The notes under the pieces are model-generated. The model was not told the origin of the DNA. It was given only the letters and a program-made list of their open reading frames with translations, and searched no databases. DNA of 35,853 bases from NCBI RefSeq assembly GCF_004137345.1, contig NZ_SDWV01000033.1, positions 1 to 35,853 on the forward strand, given 5' to 3'. Position numbers and translations under genes: made by a program. The DNA comes from Nocardioides zhouii. Lineage in GTDB: Bacteria; Actinomycetota; Actinomycetes; Propionibacteriales; Nocardioidaceae. This document shows positions 22,095 to 29,606 of this stretch, one piece after another. The first letter of the stretch is position 1, and every line of letters begins with the position of its first letter.

Positions 22095-23240
22095 GTGACC
22101 CGTCTCGTGCGTACGTCCCTCGTCCTCGCCACCGCCCTCGCGCTCGCCGCACCGGCCGGCGCCCACGCCCCGAGCGCCACCGTCACCGTGGACACGCCCC
22201 GCGCCGCCGCTCCGACGTTGCAGGTGCGCACCGTCGTCCGCGGGCTCGCCAACCCGTGGGACGTGCAGGAGGGACCCGGCGGGCGGTTGGTCGTCTCCGA
22301 GCGCGACCGCGCCCGCCTCAGCGTCGTCCGCAACGGCAAGCGGCGCACCCTCGCCAACCTGTCCAAGGTGGTCTGGGTCTCCGGCGAGACCGGTCTGATG
22401 TCGCTGGCCGTCGACGCCGGGTCCCGCACGCTGTGGGCCTGCCACGGCTCGAGCGCCGGAGGCAACCACGTGCAGGTCACCCGCTGGCGCGTCGACCGGA
22501 AGTGGCGTTCGCTGTCGAAGCGCCGAACCATCCTGACCGGCCTCCCGTCGACGTCGGGACGCCACGGCGGCTGCCGGCTGCTGCTGGACCGGGACAGCGA
22601 CGCCCTCATCATCGGCACCGGCGATGCGGCTGTAGGCACCAACCCGCGCGACCTCGACTCGCTCGGCGGCAAGGTCCTGCGGGTCCACCGGACGACGGGC
22701 GCGCCGATGGCGGACAACCCGTACGCGACGGCGTCCACCGCGCGCCGGTTCGTGTGGACGTACGGCCACCGCAACGTCCAGGGCCTCGCCCAGCGCGCGG
22801 ACGGCACGCTGTGGTCGGTGGAGCACGGCAGCTATCGCGACGACGAGGTCAACCGGCTCGTGCCCGGCGGCGACTACGGCTGGAACCCGGTCCCGGGCTA
22901 CAACGAGGCCGTCCCGATGACCGACCAGTCGCTCCCGGGCACGCAGCAGGAGGCTGCCTGGTCGTCCGGCGACCCGACCATCGCCCCGGCGGGAGCCGCG
23001 TGGGTGCGGGGCTCCCAGTGGGGCAGCCTCGAGGGCGCGCTCGCCGTGGCGGTGCTCAAGGACTCCGAGATGATCTTCCTGCGCTTCGACGACGCCGGTG
23101 CCCTCGTGTCGGTGACCCGGCCGCAGGCCCTGGCGCGGTTCGGCCGCCTGCGCTCGGTCACCTCCGCCCGCAACGGCGACCTACTGGTCACCACCGACAA
23201 CGGCACCGACGACCGGGTGCTGCGGGTCTCGCCGCGGTGA
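22095..23240 (+). CDS. Exported glucose/sorbosone dehydrogenase-like protein (PQQ-type beta-propeller)
   Basis: The 381-residue protein begins with a signal peptide (VRTSLVLATALALAAPAGAH, cleavage near AHA). The mature region is a beta-propeller of the soluble aldose sugar dehydrogenase (GSDH) family: VVRGLANPWDVQEGPGGRLV, GETGLMSLAVD, LIIGTGDAAVG, WTYGHRNVQGLAQRADGTLW and SVEHGSYRDDEVNRLVPGGD. It ends in a family-typical DNGTDDRVLRV. The His and Arg of YGHRN and the metal-binding DDEVN are in place. Family members oxidise sugars with PQQ as cofactor. No PQQ biosynthesis genes are in this window. The gene follows the GNAT gene by 39 nt. Confidence 0.88.
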   Translation: MTRLVRTSLVLATALALAAPAGAHAPSATVTVDTPRAAAPTLQVRTVVRGLANPWDVQEGPGGRLVVSERDRARLSVVRNGKRRTLANLSKVVWVSGETGLMSLAVDAGSRTLWACHGSSAGGNHVQVTRWRVDRKWRSLSKRRTILTGLPSTSGRHGGCRLLLDRDSDALIIGTGDAAVGTNPRDLDSLGGKVLRVHRTTGAPMADNPYATASTARRFVWTYGHRNVQGLAQRADGTLWSVEHGSYRDDEVNRLVPGGDYGWNPVPGYNEAVPMTDQSLPGTQQEAAWSSGDPTIAPAGAAWVRGSQWGSLEGALAVAVLKDSEMIFLRFDDAGALVSVTRPQALARFGRLRSVTSARNGDLLVTTDNGTDDRVLRVSPR

Positions 23241-23315
23241 CCTCTCGGTCCGGGCCGCGTCCACAGGGCTGAACGAACGGGTTTGAGCGGGGTCCGCTCG
23301 CGGAAGAAGGAAGCC

Positions 23316-23843
23316 ATGACGCCTCCCGCGATCGAACCGGGCCAGCCAGGTCCCACGCCGCCGGACCCCACGCTCAGCGACCCGATGCTGCGCGTCGTAC
23401 GCGAGCGCCACCCCGAGGTCGACATCGTCGTGCTGCCGCAGCCCGTCCCGGTCCCGCAGCTCCCCGAGCTCGGGCCCGGCCAGCGCGAGGCGTTCGCCGC
23501 CGATCTCGAGCGCCTGCTCGACGACCTGCTCGCCAGGCTCGCCGGCGCCGGCTCGGTGAGGCGCGACGGCCGGTGGCACACCGACGAGTGGGACCAGAGC
23601 TGGTACGAGTGCGTCGCCGTCGTCGGCGGCCTGGCCGACGGCGACAACATCGCCCTGCTCCGCGCGACCGGCAACGCGCTCGTCGGCCTCGGCTGGCAGG
23701 CGCGCCCCGTGTCGGGCGACCGGCCGCGACTCGTCGCCCGCCGCCGCGGCGGCTTCGAGGCGGCCGCCACTGTGCGGCCCACCTCCCTCGTGCTCACCCT
23801 CCGCACCGCCAAGGTCGGCTCCGCGGCGGAGGTCACCGGATGA
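23316..23843 (+). CDS. Hypothetical protein, first gene of the DUF1023 cluster
   Basis: The 175-residue protein starts MTPPAIEPGQPGPTPPDPTL with a Pro-rich leader. It continues with an acidic helix AFAADLERLLDDLLARLAGA and a short domain with TDEWDQSWYECVAVVGGLAD and LRATGNALVGLGWQARPV. I do not recognise it, although this is the kind of soluble, possibly chaperone-like protein seen next to ESX-type genes. A ribosome binding site GAAGGAA lies before ATG 23316. The stop overlaps the next gene's start (ATGA), so the two are translationally coupled. Confidence 0.75.
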   Translation: MTPPAIEPGQPGPTPPDPTLSDPMLRVVRERHPEVDIVVLPQPVPVPQLPELGPGQREAFAADLERLLDDLLARLAGAGSVRRDGRWHTDEWDQSWYECVAVVGGLADGDNIALLRATGNALVGLGWQARPVSGDRPRLVARRRGGFEAAATVRPTSLVLTLRTAKVGSAAEVTG

Positions 23844-24169
23844 CCCTCCAGATGTGGACGGCCACGCTCGCCAAGGCGCGCACCGCGTGGGAGGAGCAGT
23901 CCGAGGGTCTCAACGGCCCCCGCAAGAACCTCGCCCAGGCCGACCCCGCCCTCCTCGGCGACGCCGTCCAGGGCGCGGCCGACGCCTTCCTCACCACGTG
24001 GGAGCAGCGGACCCTGGTCCTGCGCGACCTGGCCTCGGGCCACGCCGACTCGCTGGCCCAGACGATGTACGACTTCCTCGCCACCGACCAGGAGTCCGTC
24101 CAGGCCACGCAGCAGCTGCTGCTGTGGGAGGACCGCGACACCGTGCCCGTCCAGGCGGTGGGCCCGTGA
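23840..24169 (+). CDS. Small helical protein, WXG100-like
   Basis: This 109-residue protein (MTLQMWTATLAKARTAWEEQ...) is all-helical by composition and has no signal peptide. Its size and the helix-loop-helix pattern, with Trp at residues 6, 17 and near 51, recall WXG100/ESX substrates. A strict W-x-G is not visible, and the central part is QGAADAFLTTWEQRT. GGAGG is upstream of ATG 23840. The stop overlaps the hydrolase start by 4 nt. A structural or secretion role together with the downstream hydrolase is a plausible inference. Confidence 0.7.
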   Translation: MTLQMWTATLAKARTAWEEQSEGLNGPRKNLAQADPALLGDAVQGAADAFLTTWEQRTLVLRDLASGHADSLAQTMYDFLATDQESVQATQQLLLWEDRDTVPVQAVGP

Positions 24170-26142
24170 CCACGATCGCCGTCCCGGCCTGGCTGCCGAC
24201 CGAGCCCGAGCTGAAGGTCACCGAGGCGTCGGGGGCGATCCTCACCGACGTACGCGCTGCCGCGACCGCGGTCAGCGACGTCGCCGAGTGGGCGCGTGCC
24301 AACGGTGCGCCTGCCGACTTCAGCGGCGACGCGGCCGACGCGGCCGACCACGCCGTGACGAAGTTCGCGACCGACACCGACGCGGTTGGCGCGGCGCTGG
24401 AGCGCGGGGCGCTCGCGATCGACCAGTTCCTCACCCAGATGCGGCAGCGGCGCACCGAGCGCGAGGAGCTGATGGAGCGTCGACAGACGCTCAACGGCGA
24501 CCGCGAGTCCCTGCTGGGCCGCATCGAGACCGCCACCGAGGACCAGGTCCCGGGCCTGCAGGCCGAGGCAGCCCAGCTGCGGTCGCGCTTCGAGGCCTAC
24601 CACCGCGACCTCCAGGCCTGGCGCGACCGCGTCGACGCCGACGAGCAGGCGGCCGTACGCGCGCTGGGCGCCGTCGACCAGCTGGCGGAGGGCCTCGCGG
24701 CCGCGAAGGACTCCTCACGCGCCGACACCGCCGCGCTGGCCGCGGAGCTGCGCCGGCTCGGCACCGACACCGACGCGGTGAACTCCTGGTGGGCCGGGCT
24801 CTCGCAGGCTGAGCGCAACGCGCTGATGATCAGCGACCCCGACCTCGTCGGCAACACCAACGGCATCCCGACCGGCGACCGCGACGAGGCCAACACGTCG
24901 TCCGTGCAGCGCGACATCGAGTACCTCCTCGGTCTCCAGGCCTCCGGCCAGGAGCTCAGCGCCTCGGAGGCGCGGTGGCTGGAGAACGCCCAGTCCATCG
25001 AGGCCGCCGTGGCCCAGGCCCACAGCACGAAGTGGGAGGACCTCGGCGTCGACGCCTTCGTGATGGCCTACCAGCCGCACGCCTTCGGTGGCGACGGGAT
25101 CGCCGCCGTGGCCTACGGCGACCCCGACACCGCCGACCACACTGCGGTCTACGTGCCGGGCATCATGCAGGACGGCACCCAGATCGACGAGAACGGCGAC
25201 CAGGCGCTCAACCTCTACGAGGAGACCGTCAACAGCATGCTGTCGGAGGACCCGCCGCGCGCCGGCTCGGTCTCCACGATCGCGTGGATCGGCTACGACT
25301 CCCCCAACTTCAACCCCGAGTCGAAGATGCCGTGGGACCTCATCGACTCCGGCGGCGACGTCGCGCACACCGGCACCGAGGCCAACGCCCAGGCCGGTGG
25401 TGTCGCGCTGTCGCAGTTCGTCGACGGGCTCAACAGCACCCACACCGGCGGCGACCAGCCGCACCTCACGGTGATCGGCCACAGCTACGGCTCGACCACG
25501 TCGGCGTACGCCGCTGCCGACGGGATGGACGCCGACTCGCTCGTCCTCATCGGCAGCCCCGGAGCCAGCGAGGGCGTCCACCACGCGAGCGACCTCAACA
25601 TGCCGGCGGGCCAGGTCTTCGTCGGTGCCGCCGACAACGATCCGGTGTCCTGGCTGGGCGGCGAGGACGGCCTGTTCCCAGGGACGTGGGACGACAGCCT
25701 CGGCCTCGGCGCCGATCCGGCGCAGCACGACTTCGGGGCGACGGTGTTCGGCGTCGACAACGGCCAGGAGTTCCACGGGGCCGGGCTGGTCACGACCGGG
25801 TTCATGGAGAACCACACCAACTACTTCGACGACGGCAACCCGGCCCTCGCCAGCATGGCCGACGTGGTCTCGGGCAACTCCGGCGACGTCGTCGACACGG
25901 GCGGTCGCACCCAGGAGGCGCACGACTACCTCTACGACTGGGTCGGCGACGAGGTCCAGCACCACGTCGTGCAACCCGTCGTCGACACCTACGAGGACGT
26001 CCGCGACGGCGTGGTCCACACGTACGAAGGCGCGCGTGACGGGGTCGTCGACACCTATGAGGGCGTACGCGACGGTGTCGGCGACGCGGTCGAGGGAGCC
26101 CAGGACGCGTTCGACGACCTGTGGCCGGACCACTGGCCGTGA
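24166..26142 (+). CDS. DUF1023-type alpha/beta hydrolase with coiled-coil N-terminus and C-terminal repeats
   Basis: The 658-residue protein has three parts. Residues about 1-230 are helical and charged (for example LTQMRQRRTEREELMERRQT), similar to ESX/WXG-type helical domains. Residues about 260-600 contain the alpha/beta hydrolase: TKWEDLGVDAFVMAYQPHAF, a DHTAVYVPGIMQDG strand and the nucleophile elbow VIGHSYGSTTSAYA with Ser440, then SLVLIGSPGASEGVHHASDL. An Asp/His pair is expected in the following loops (GAADNDPVSW, and HTNYFD near the end). Residues 607-650 are four 11-residue repeats of the form DTYEGVRDGVV. GTG 24166 overlaps the upstream stop. The hydrolase may act on an ester or lipid. 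Substrate and secretion route are unknown. Confidence 0.85.
   Translation: MTTIAVPAWLPTEPELKVTEASGAILTDVRAAATAVSDVAEWARANGAPADFSGDAADAADHAVTKFATDTDAVGAALERGALAIDQFLTQMRQRRTEREELMERRQTLNGDRESLLGRIETATEDQVPGLQAEAAQLRSRFEAYHRDLQAWRDRVDADEQAAVRALGAVDQLAEGLAAAKDSSRADTAALAAELRRLGTDTDAVNSWWAGLSQAERNALMISDPDLVGNTNGIPTGDRDEANTSSVQRDIEYLLGLQASGQELSASEARWLENAQSIEAAVAQAHSTKWEDLGVDAFVMAYQPHAFGGDGIAAVAYGDPDTADHTAVYVPGIMQDGTQIDENGDQALNLYEETVNSMLSEDPPRAGSVSTIAWIGYDSPNFNPESKMPWDLIDSGGDVAHTGTEANAQAGGVALSQFVDGLNSTHTGGDQPHLTVIGHSYGSTTSAYAAADGMDADSLVLIGSPGASEGVHHASDLNMPAGQVFVGAADNDPVSWLGGEDGLFPGTWDDSLGLGADPAQHDFGATVFGVDNGQEFHGAGLVTTGFMENHTNYFDDGNPALASMADVVSGNSGDVVDTGGRTQEAHDYLYDWVGDEVQHHVVQPVVDTYEDVRDGVVHTYEGARDGVVDTYEGVRDGVGDAVEGAQDAFDDLWPDHWP
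25984..26115 (+). repeat. Four tandem 33-bp repeats encoding 11-residue units
   Basis: The units read DTYEDVRDGVV, HTYEGARDGVV, DTYEGVRDGVG and DAVEGAQDAFD. At 11 residues the pattern fits an amphipathic helix (three turns per unit), as in lipid-associated or coiled-coil helices. The repeats end just before the C-terminal DLWPDHWP. Confidence 0.8.
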
Positions 26143-26146
26143 GCAC

Positions 26147-26152
26147 TAGCGT
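26147..26152 (+). promoter_or_regulatory. -10 box for a possible leaderless lipoprotein transcript
   Basis: TAGCGT lies 7 nt upstream of the GTG at 26160. It is inside the stretch following the hydrolase stop. Confidence 0.4.
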
Positions 26153-26159
26153 GGGGATC

Positions 26160-26660
26160 GTGCGTACGACACTGCTGCTGCTCGTCCTGGCCACCGTCAT
26201 GTCCGCCTGCTCCACCAGCGGCGGTTCCGCCAAGGAGGGTGGCGGCGAGTCGGTCGACGCCGTCGAGACCGCGACGACCGAGCGCGCGCAGGAGGCGATC
26301 CCGCTGGTGTCCGAGGCGCTGGGCGCCACGGCCGTCAAGGCGCAGGGCCAGTGGCAGAGCTGCATGGCCATCAGCTGGCGCTACGAGGCCTTCGCGACGA
26401 TCACCGCGGGCGAGGGCGAGACGGCGGCACAGCTCGACCAGGTCCGCGCGGCGCTGGTCGACGCCGGCTACGACGACGCCACGAAGGTCGACGGGCATGT
26501 CGCCGTCGCGCAGGACGACACCACGGTCGACGTACAGCCGTCCCCCGCCCGCGGTCAGGGAGCGTGGACCGTGTCGGTGCAGTCGTCGTGCGCCGACTAC
26601 GACGGCGACGACCTGGAGCGCGTGGAGAACGACGAGGGCCGCCCGCTCGAGGGTGTGTGA
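26160..26660 (+). CDS. Small exported lipoprotein
   Basis: The 166-residue protein begins VRTTLLLLVLATVMSAC, a lipoprotein signal peptide with a Cys at position 17 to be lipidated (VMSAC), so it is anchored to the outer face of the membrane. The mature part has an acidic Gly/Ser linker, then a domain with LVSEALGATAVKAQGQWQSC and LDQVRAALVDAGYDDATKVD, and a late Cys in VQSSCADYDG, which could pair with the Cys in QWQSC. No family is recognised. A GTG at 26139 overlaps the hydrolase stop by 4 nt and is in frame, so the start may be either. Confidence 0.75.
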   Translation: MRTTLLLLVLATVMSACSTSGGSAKEGGGESVDAVETATTERAQEAIPLVSEALGATAVKAQGQWQSCMAISWRYEAFATITAGEGETAAQLDQVRAALVDAGYDDATKVDGHVAVAQDDTTVDVQPSPARGQGAWTVSVQSSCADYDGDDLERVENDEGRPLEGV

Positions 26661-26694
26661 CCGCCGACACAGCGTCGTACGCGCCGGTCGGGAC

Positions 26695-26700
26695 TAGCCT
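26695..26700 (+). promoter_or_regulatory. -10 box upstream of panB
   Basis: TAGCCT is followed by a leader of about 45 nt and a GAGGAG site 7 nt before ATG 26753, so panB, unlike several neighbours, has a leader with a ribosome binding site. Confidence 0.4.
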
Positions 26701-26752
26701 GAAACCGGTCCGTGGACTCCACTCGGGAGCTGCGAGATGACGAGGAGCGCAC

Positions 26753-27601
26753 ATGGCTGAAGAGACCGCCCCCTACGGCTCCGGCGCTGCCGCGCAGGCA
26801 GCACCCGTGAAGCGGGTCCGCACCCATCACCTGCGGGAGATGAAGGAGCGCGGCGAGAAGATCACCATGCTCACGGCGTACGACATGTACACCGCCGCGA
26901 CGTTCGACGAGGCCGGCATCGACCTGCTGCTCGTCGGTGACTCCGCGTCGAACAACGTCTACGGCAACGAGACCTCGCTCCCCGTCACGGTCGACGAGTT
27001 GCTCCCCCTCACCCGCGCCGTCTCGCGCTCGGTGCAGCGCGCGATGGTCGTCGGCGACCTGCCGTTCGGCAGCTACCAGGCTTCGCCCGAGCAGGGCTAC
27101 CTCACCGCCGTCCGCTTCATGAAGGAGGCCGGCGCCCACTGCGTGAAGCTCGAGGGCGGCGCCGAGATGGCTCCCGTCATCGAGAAGTGCACCCGCGGCG
27201 GCATCCCCGTCATGGCGCACATCGGCTTCACCCCCCAGTCCGAGCACACCCTCGGCGGCTACCGCGTCCAGGGTCGCGGCGACGCGAGCGACCGCGTCAT
27301 CGCCGATGCCCGCGCCGTCCAGGAGGCAGGCGCCTTCGCCGTCGTCATGGAGATGGTGCCGGGCGACGTGGCGGAGCGGATCAGCAAGGAGCTGACCATC
27401 CCGACCATCGGCATCGGCGCCGGCAACGGCTGCGACGGGCAGGTGCTGGTGTGGCAGGACGCCTTCGGCCTGCGGACCGGCAAGATGGCGCGCTTCGTCA
27501 AGCAGTACGCCGACGTGCACGGGGTGCTGCTCGAGGCGGCCAGGGCGTACGCAGACGACGTACGCGGCGGGACCTTCCCCGGACCCGACCACACGTTCTG
27601 A
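26753..27601 (+). CDS. panB: 3-methyl-2-oxobutanoate hydroxymethyltransferase
   Basis: The 282-residue enzyme makes ketopantoate in pantothenate and coenzyme A synthesis, transferring a hydroxymethyl group from methylene-tetrahydrofolate. Diagnostic features are HHLREMKERGEKITMLTAYD at the N-terminus, LLLVGDSASNNVYGNETSLPV (Mg-binding Asp in VGDSA), VVGDLPFGSYQASPEQGYLT, KLEGGAEMAPVIEKCTRGGI, VMAHIGFTPQSEHTLGGYRVQG and GIGAGNGCDGQVLVWQDAFG. Each is quoted in pieces of at most 20 residues that run on in the protein. The length is typical. The stop is 3 nt from that of the convergent small membrane gene. panB lies in the same order relative to glnE as in mycobacteria. Confidence 0.97.
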   Translation: MAEETAPYGSGAAAQAAPVKRVRTHHLREMKERGEKITMLTAYDMYTAATFDEAGIDLLLVGDSASNNVYGNETSLPVTVDELLPLTRAVSRSVQRAMVVGDLPFGSYQASPEQGYLTAVRFMKEAGAHCVKLEGGAEMAPVIEKCTRGGIPVMAHIGFTPQSEHTLGGYRVQGRGDASDRVIADARAVQEAGAFAVVMEMVPGDVAERISKELTIPTIGIGAGNGCDGQVLVWQDAFGLRTGKMARFVKQYADVHGVLLEAARAYADDVRGGTFPGPDHTF

Positions 27602-27604
27602 CGC

Positions 27605-27883
27605 TCAGCTCCACCCGAGGTACTTCGCACCGCCGACGACGGTCGCGAACCACACCAGCGTGAGCGCGAGCGGGATCACGACCACGGTCCGCGGCCGGCT
27701 GGTGAACCAGCTGATCGCGAGCACCAGGGCGACCACCCACAGCAGCACCAGCAGCGCGACGGCCCACCACGGCGCCGGGACCACCAACGGGGTCGCGCCG
27801 ATCACGAACGCCACGCAGGCGAGCCCGATCATCCCCGCGAAGGGCAAGGGCGACAGCGGCTCTCGGACCGGACGTGTGGGCAC
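27605..27883 (-). CDS. Small membrane protein with three hydrophobic helices
   Basis: The 92-residue protein starts VPTRPVREPLSPLPFAGMIG and has three hydrophobic segments, PFAGMIGLACVAFVIGATPL, WWAVALLVLLWVVALVLAIS and VVIPLALTLVWFATVVGGAK, each separated by a short polar loop. It ends in YLGWS. I do not recognise the family. GTG 27883 follows a TAGCGT box by 6 nt. The gene is convergent with panB. Confidence 0.75.
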   Translation of the reverse strand: MPTRPVREPLSPLPFAGMIGLACVAFVIGATPLVVPAPWWAVALLVLLWVVALVLAISWFTSRPRTVVVIPLALTLVWFATVVGGAKYLGWS

Positions 27884-27889
27884 GGCGAC

Positions 27890-27895
27890 ACGCTA
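27890..27895 (-). promoter_or_regulatory. -10 box of a leaderless promoter for the small membrane protein
   Basis: TAGCGT on the minus strand lies 6 nt upstream of GTG 27883, without a ribosome binding site. Confidence 0.5.
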
Positions 27896-27955
27896 GCCGG
27901 TGACAACAGCGCCCCGGCAGGGGACGATCAGGGTCCGACGACGCGAGGAGCCACT

Positions 27956-28501
27956 GTGAGCGAGACCCCGGCGAAGAAGACGACGCCTGCCAAGAAGACG
28001 ACCGCCAAGAAGGCCGCTCCTGCGAAGAAAGCGGCGACGAAGAAGACCGCGGCCTCGACGACGCCGGCGAAGAAGGCTGCTCCCGCGAAGAAGACGACCG
28101 CCAAGAAGACCGCTCCCGCGAAGACGACAACGGCGAAGAAGACTGCGGCGAAGAAGGCACCGGCCAGGAAGGCGAGCGCCAAGCGGACCACGCCCACCCG
28201 CACCGCTCCCCCCGGCCCCAAGCCCGTGGCGACGGCGGCCCGGAAGTCGGCGGCAGGTCGCGTCGTCGACGCCAGTGCGCAGGCCGTCGGCACCGCTGCG
28301 CTCATCCAGAAGGTCGCGCAGGAGACGGCGGAGCGCGTGGCCGCCGAGACGGCCGCCCGCGTCAGCAAGCAGTACGAGTCGGCGATCGCCGAGCTCACGA
28401 AGACCCTGGACAAGAACACCAAGCGAGCGCTGAAGAGCGTGCGCGCGGCCGCCGACCTCGCCCAGGCCGCCTCACCCGTCAAGGGCCGGAAGAAGAAGTG
28501 A
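27956..28501 (+). CDS. Histone H1-like Lys/Ala-rich protein
   Basis: The 181-residue protein has an N-terminal 80 residues of repeated AKKT/PAKK units (SETPAKKTTPAKKTTAKKAA and so on), like the tail of bacterial histone-H1-like proteins and of actinobacterial HupB-type C-termini. The C-terminal 100 residues are helical: ARKSAAGRVVDASAQAVGTA, LIQKVAQETAERVAAETAAR and LTKTLDKNTKRALKSVRAAA. The strong positive charge and low complexity suggest nucleic-acid binding and possibly chromosome compaction, but no HU-type globular domain is seen. GTG 27956 has GAGGAG upstream. The stop TGA abuts the stop of the convergent gene in a TGATCA palindrome (28499-28504). Confidence 0.8.
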   Translation: MSETPAKKTTPAKKTTAKKAAPAKKAATKKTAASTTPAKKAAPAKKTTAKKTAPAKTTTAKKTAAKKAPARKASAKRTTPTRTAPPGPKPVATAARKSAAGRVVDASAQAVGTAALIQKVAQETAERVAAETAARVSKQYESAIAELTKTLDKNTKRALKSVRAAADLAQAASPVKGRKKK

Positions 28502-28726
28502 TCAGCTGTCGGGCGTGCCGTCGGTGAGGCCGTCGCCCGAGCCCTTGCCGTCCTCGTTCCAGGCAGGGTCGTTGTCCCACTCCTCGTTGCGCTCCTGGAC
28601 CTTCTCCAGGGCGCGCGAGGCCTCCTCCGAGGTGGCGTAGGGCCCGAGGCGGTCGGCACTCTTGCAGCCGTCGCGTCCCTCGACCGTGTGGTGCTTCAGG
28701 CAGAACCAGTATTCGTTCTCGCTCAT
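28502..28726 (-). CDS. Small SPOR-like protein
   Basis: The 74-residue protein MSENEYWFCLKHHTVEGRDG continues with CKSADRLGPYATSEEASRAL, a pattern I know from actinobacterial proteins annotated as SPOR domain-containing. The tail is acidic (NEEWDNDPAWNEDGKGSGDG). Two Cys and two His in the first 25 residues (CLKHH and GC) could bind a metal. It has no membrane segment. ATG 28726 is 6 nt from a TAGTTT box, which overlaps the divergent map promoter. Confidence 0.8.
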   Translation of the reverse strand: MSENEYWFCLKHHTVEGRDGCKSADRLGPYATSEEASRALEKVQERNEEWDNDPAWNEDGKGSGDGLTDGTPDS

Positions 28727-28732
28727 GGGCCG

Positions 28733-28738
28733 AAACTA
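28733..28738 (-). promoter_or_regulatory. -10 box of the SPOR-like gene, overlapping that of map
   Basis: TAGTTT on the minus strand lies 6 nt before ATG 28726. Its last two bases on the + strand (TA, 28737-28738) are the first two of the TACACT box of map on the other strand. Confidence 0.55.
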
Positions 28739-28742
28739 CACT
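28737..28742 (+). promoter_or_regulatory. -10 box of a leaderless promoter for map
   Basis: TACACT lies 6 nt before GTG 28749. No ribosome binding site is present. The only DNA between the two start codons is 22 bp. Confidence 0.55.
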
Positions 28743-28748
28743 CGCGGC

Positions 28749-29597
28749 GTGCCAGTCGTATCCCCCGCAGAGGTGTCAGCCCGCCGTCCCGTGCCCGCGC
28801 ACATCGCCCGCCCCGAGTACGTCGACCGCCCGGCACCGGAGCGGTTCGCCGGCGAGGAGGTCAAGGACGCCGACACGATCGCCCGGATGCGGGTGGCCGG
28901 CCGCCTCGCCGCGCAGGCCCGCGAGCTCGTCGGCTCGCACGTCGTGCCCGGCGTCACCACCGACGAGCTCGACCGGATCGGCCACGAGTTCCTCTGCGAC
29001 CACGGCGCCTATCCCTCGACCCTCGGCTACCGCGGCTTCCCGAAGTCGCTGTGCTCGAGCGTCAACGAGGTCATCTGCCACGGCATCCCCGACGCGCGCG
29101 TCGTCGAGGACGGCGACATCGTCAACATCGACATCACGGCGTTCATCGACGGCGTGCACGGCGACACCAACGCCACGTTCCTCGCCGGCGACGTCGACGA
29201 GGAGACCCGCCTGCTGGTCGAGCGTACGAAGGAGTCGTTGGACCGGGCGATCAAGGCCGTCAAGCCCGGCCGGAAGGTCAACATCATCGGCCGCGTGATC
29301 GAGGCGTACGCCGCCCGCTTCGGCTACGGCGTCGTCCGCGACTTCACCGGCCACGGCATCGGCACCGCGTTCCACTCCGGGCTGATCATCCCCCACTACG
29401 ACGACCCGCGCTTCGACGACGAGATCCGCGTCGGGATGACTTTCACCATTGAGCCGATGCTCAACCTCGGCACCCCCGACTACGACATGTGGGACGACGG
29501 CTGGACCGTCGTGACCAGAGACCGCCGCCGCTCCGCGCAGTTCGAGCACACCCTGCTCGTCACCGAGGATGGCGCCGAGGTGCTCACCCAGCCCTAG
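28749..29597 (+). CDS. map: Type I methionine aminopeptidase
   Basis: The 282-residue enzyme removes the N-terminal Met of nascent proteins. Metal and catalytic residues are all in place: His111 (EVICHGIPDA), Asp128 (VNIDITAF) and Asp139 (GVHGDTNATF) at the right spacing, His202 (FTGHGIG), Glu in TIEPML and Glu in QFEHTLLV. The first about 40 residues form an N-terminal extension with a Pro-rich linker that lacks zinc-finger Cys. I chose GTG 28749 because a TACACT box lies 6 nt upstream. The open frame to 28662 runs into the divergent small gene. The TAG stop overlaps the rnpB promoter. Confidence 0.95.
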   Translation: MPVVSPAEVSARRPVPAHIARPEYVDRPAPERFAGEEVKDADTIARMRVAGRLAAQARELVGSHVVPGVTTDELDRIGHEFLCDHGAYPSTLGYRGFPKSLCSSVNEVICHGIPDARVVEDGDIVNIDITAFIDGVHGDTNATFLAGDVDEETRLLVERTKESLDRAIKAVKPGRKVNIIGRVIEAYAARFGYGVVRDFTGHGIGTAFHSGLIIPHYDDPRFDDEIRVGMTFTIEPMLNLGTPDYDMWDDGWTVVTRDRRRSAQFEHTLLVTEDGAEVLTQP

Positions 29598-29600
29598 ACT
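29595..29600 (+). promoter_or_regulatory. -10 box of rnpB, overlapping the map stop codon
   Basis: TAGACT begins with the map stop codon TAG (29595-29597) and lies about 7 nt before the expected 5' end of RNase P RNA near 29607. Confidence 0.5.
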
Positions 29601-29606
29601 CCGAGT

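Noticed and set aside
27970..28200. AAG-rich repetitive DNA that could be taken for a satellite
   Set aside because: It is the coding sequence of the Lys/Ala tail of the histone-like protein with a good start and ribosome binding site.
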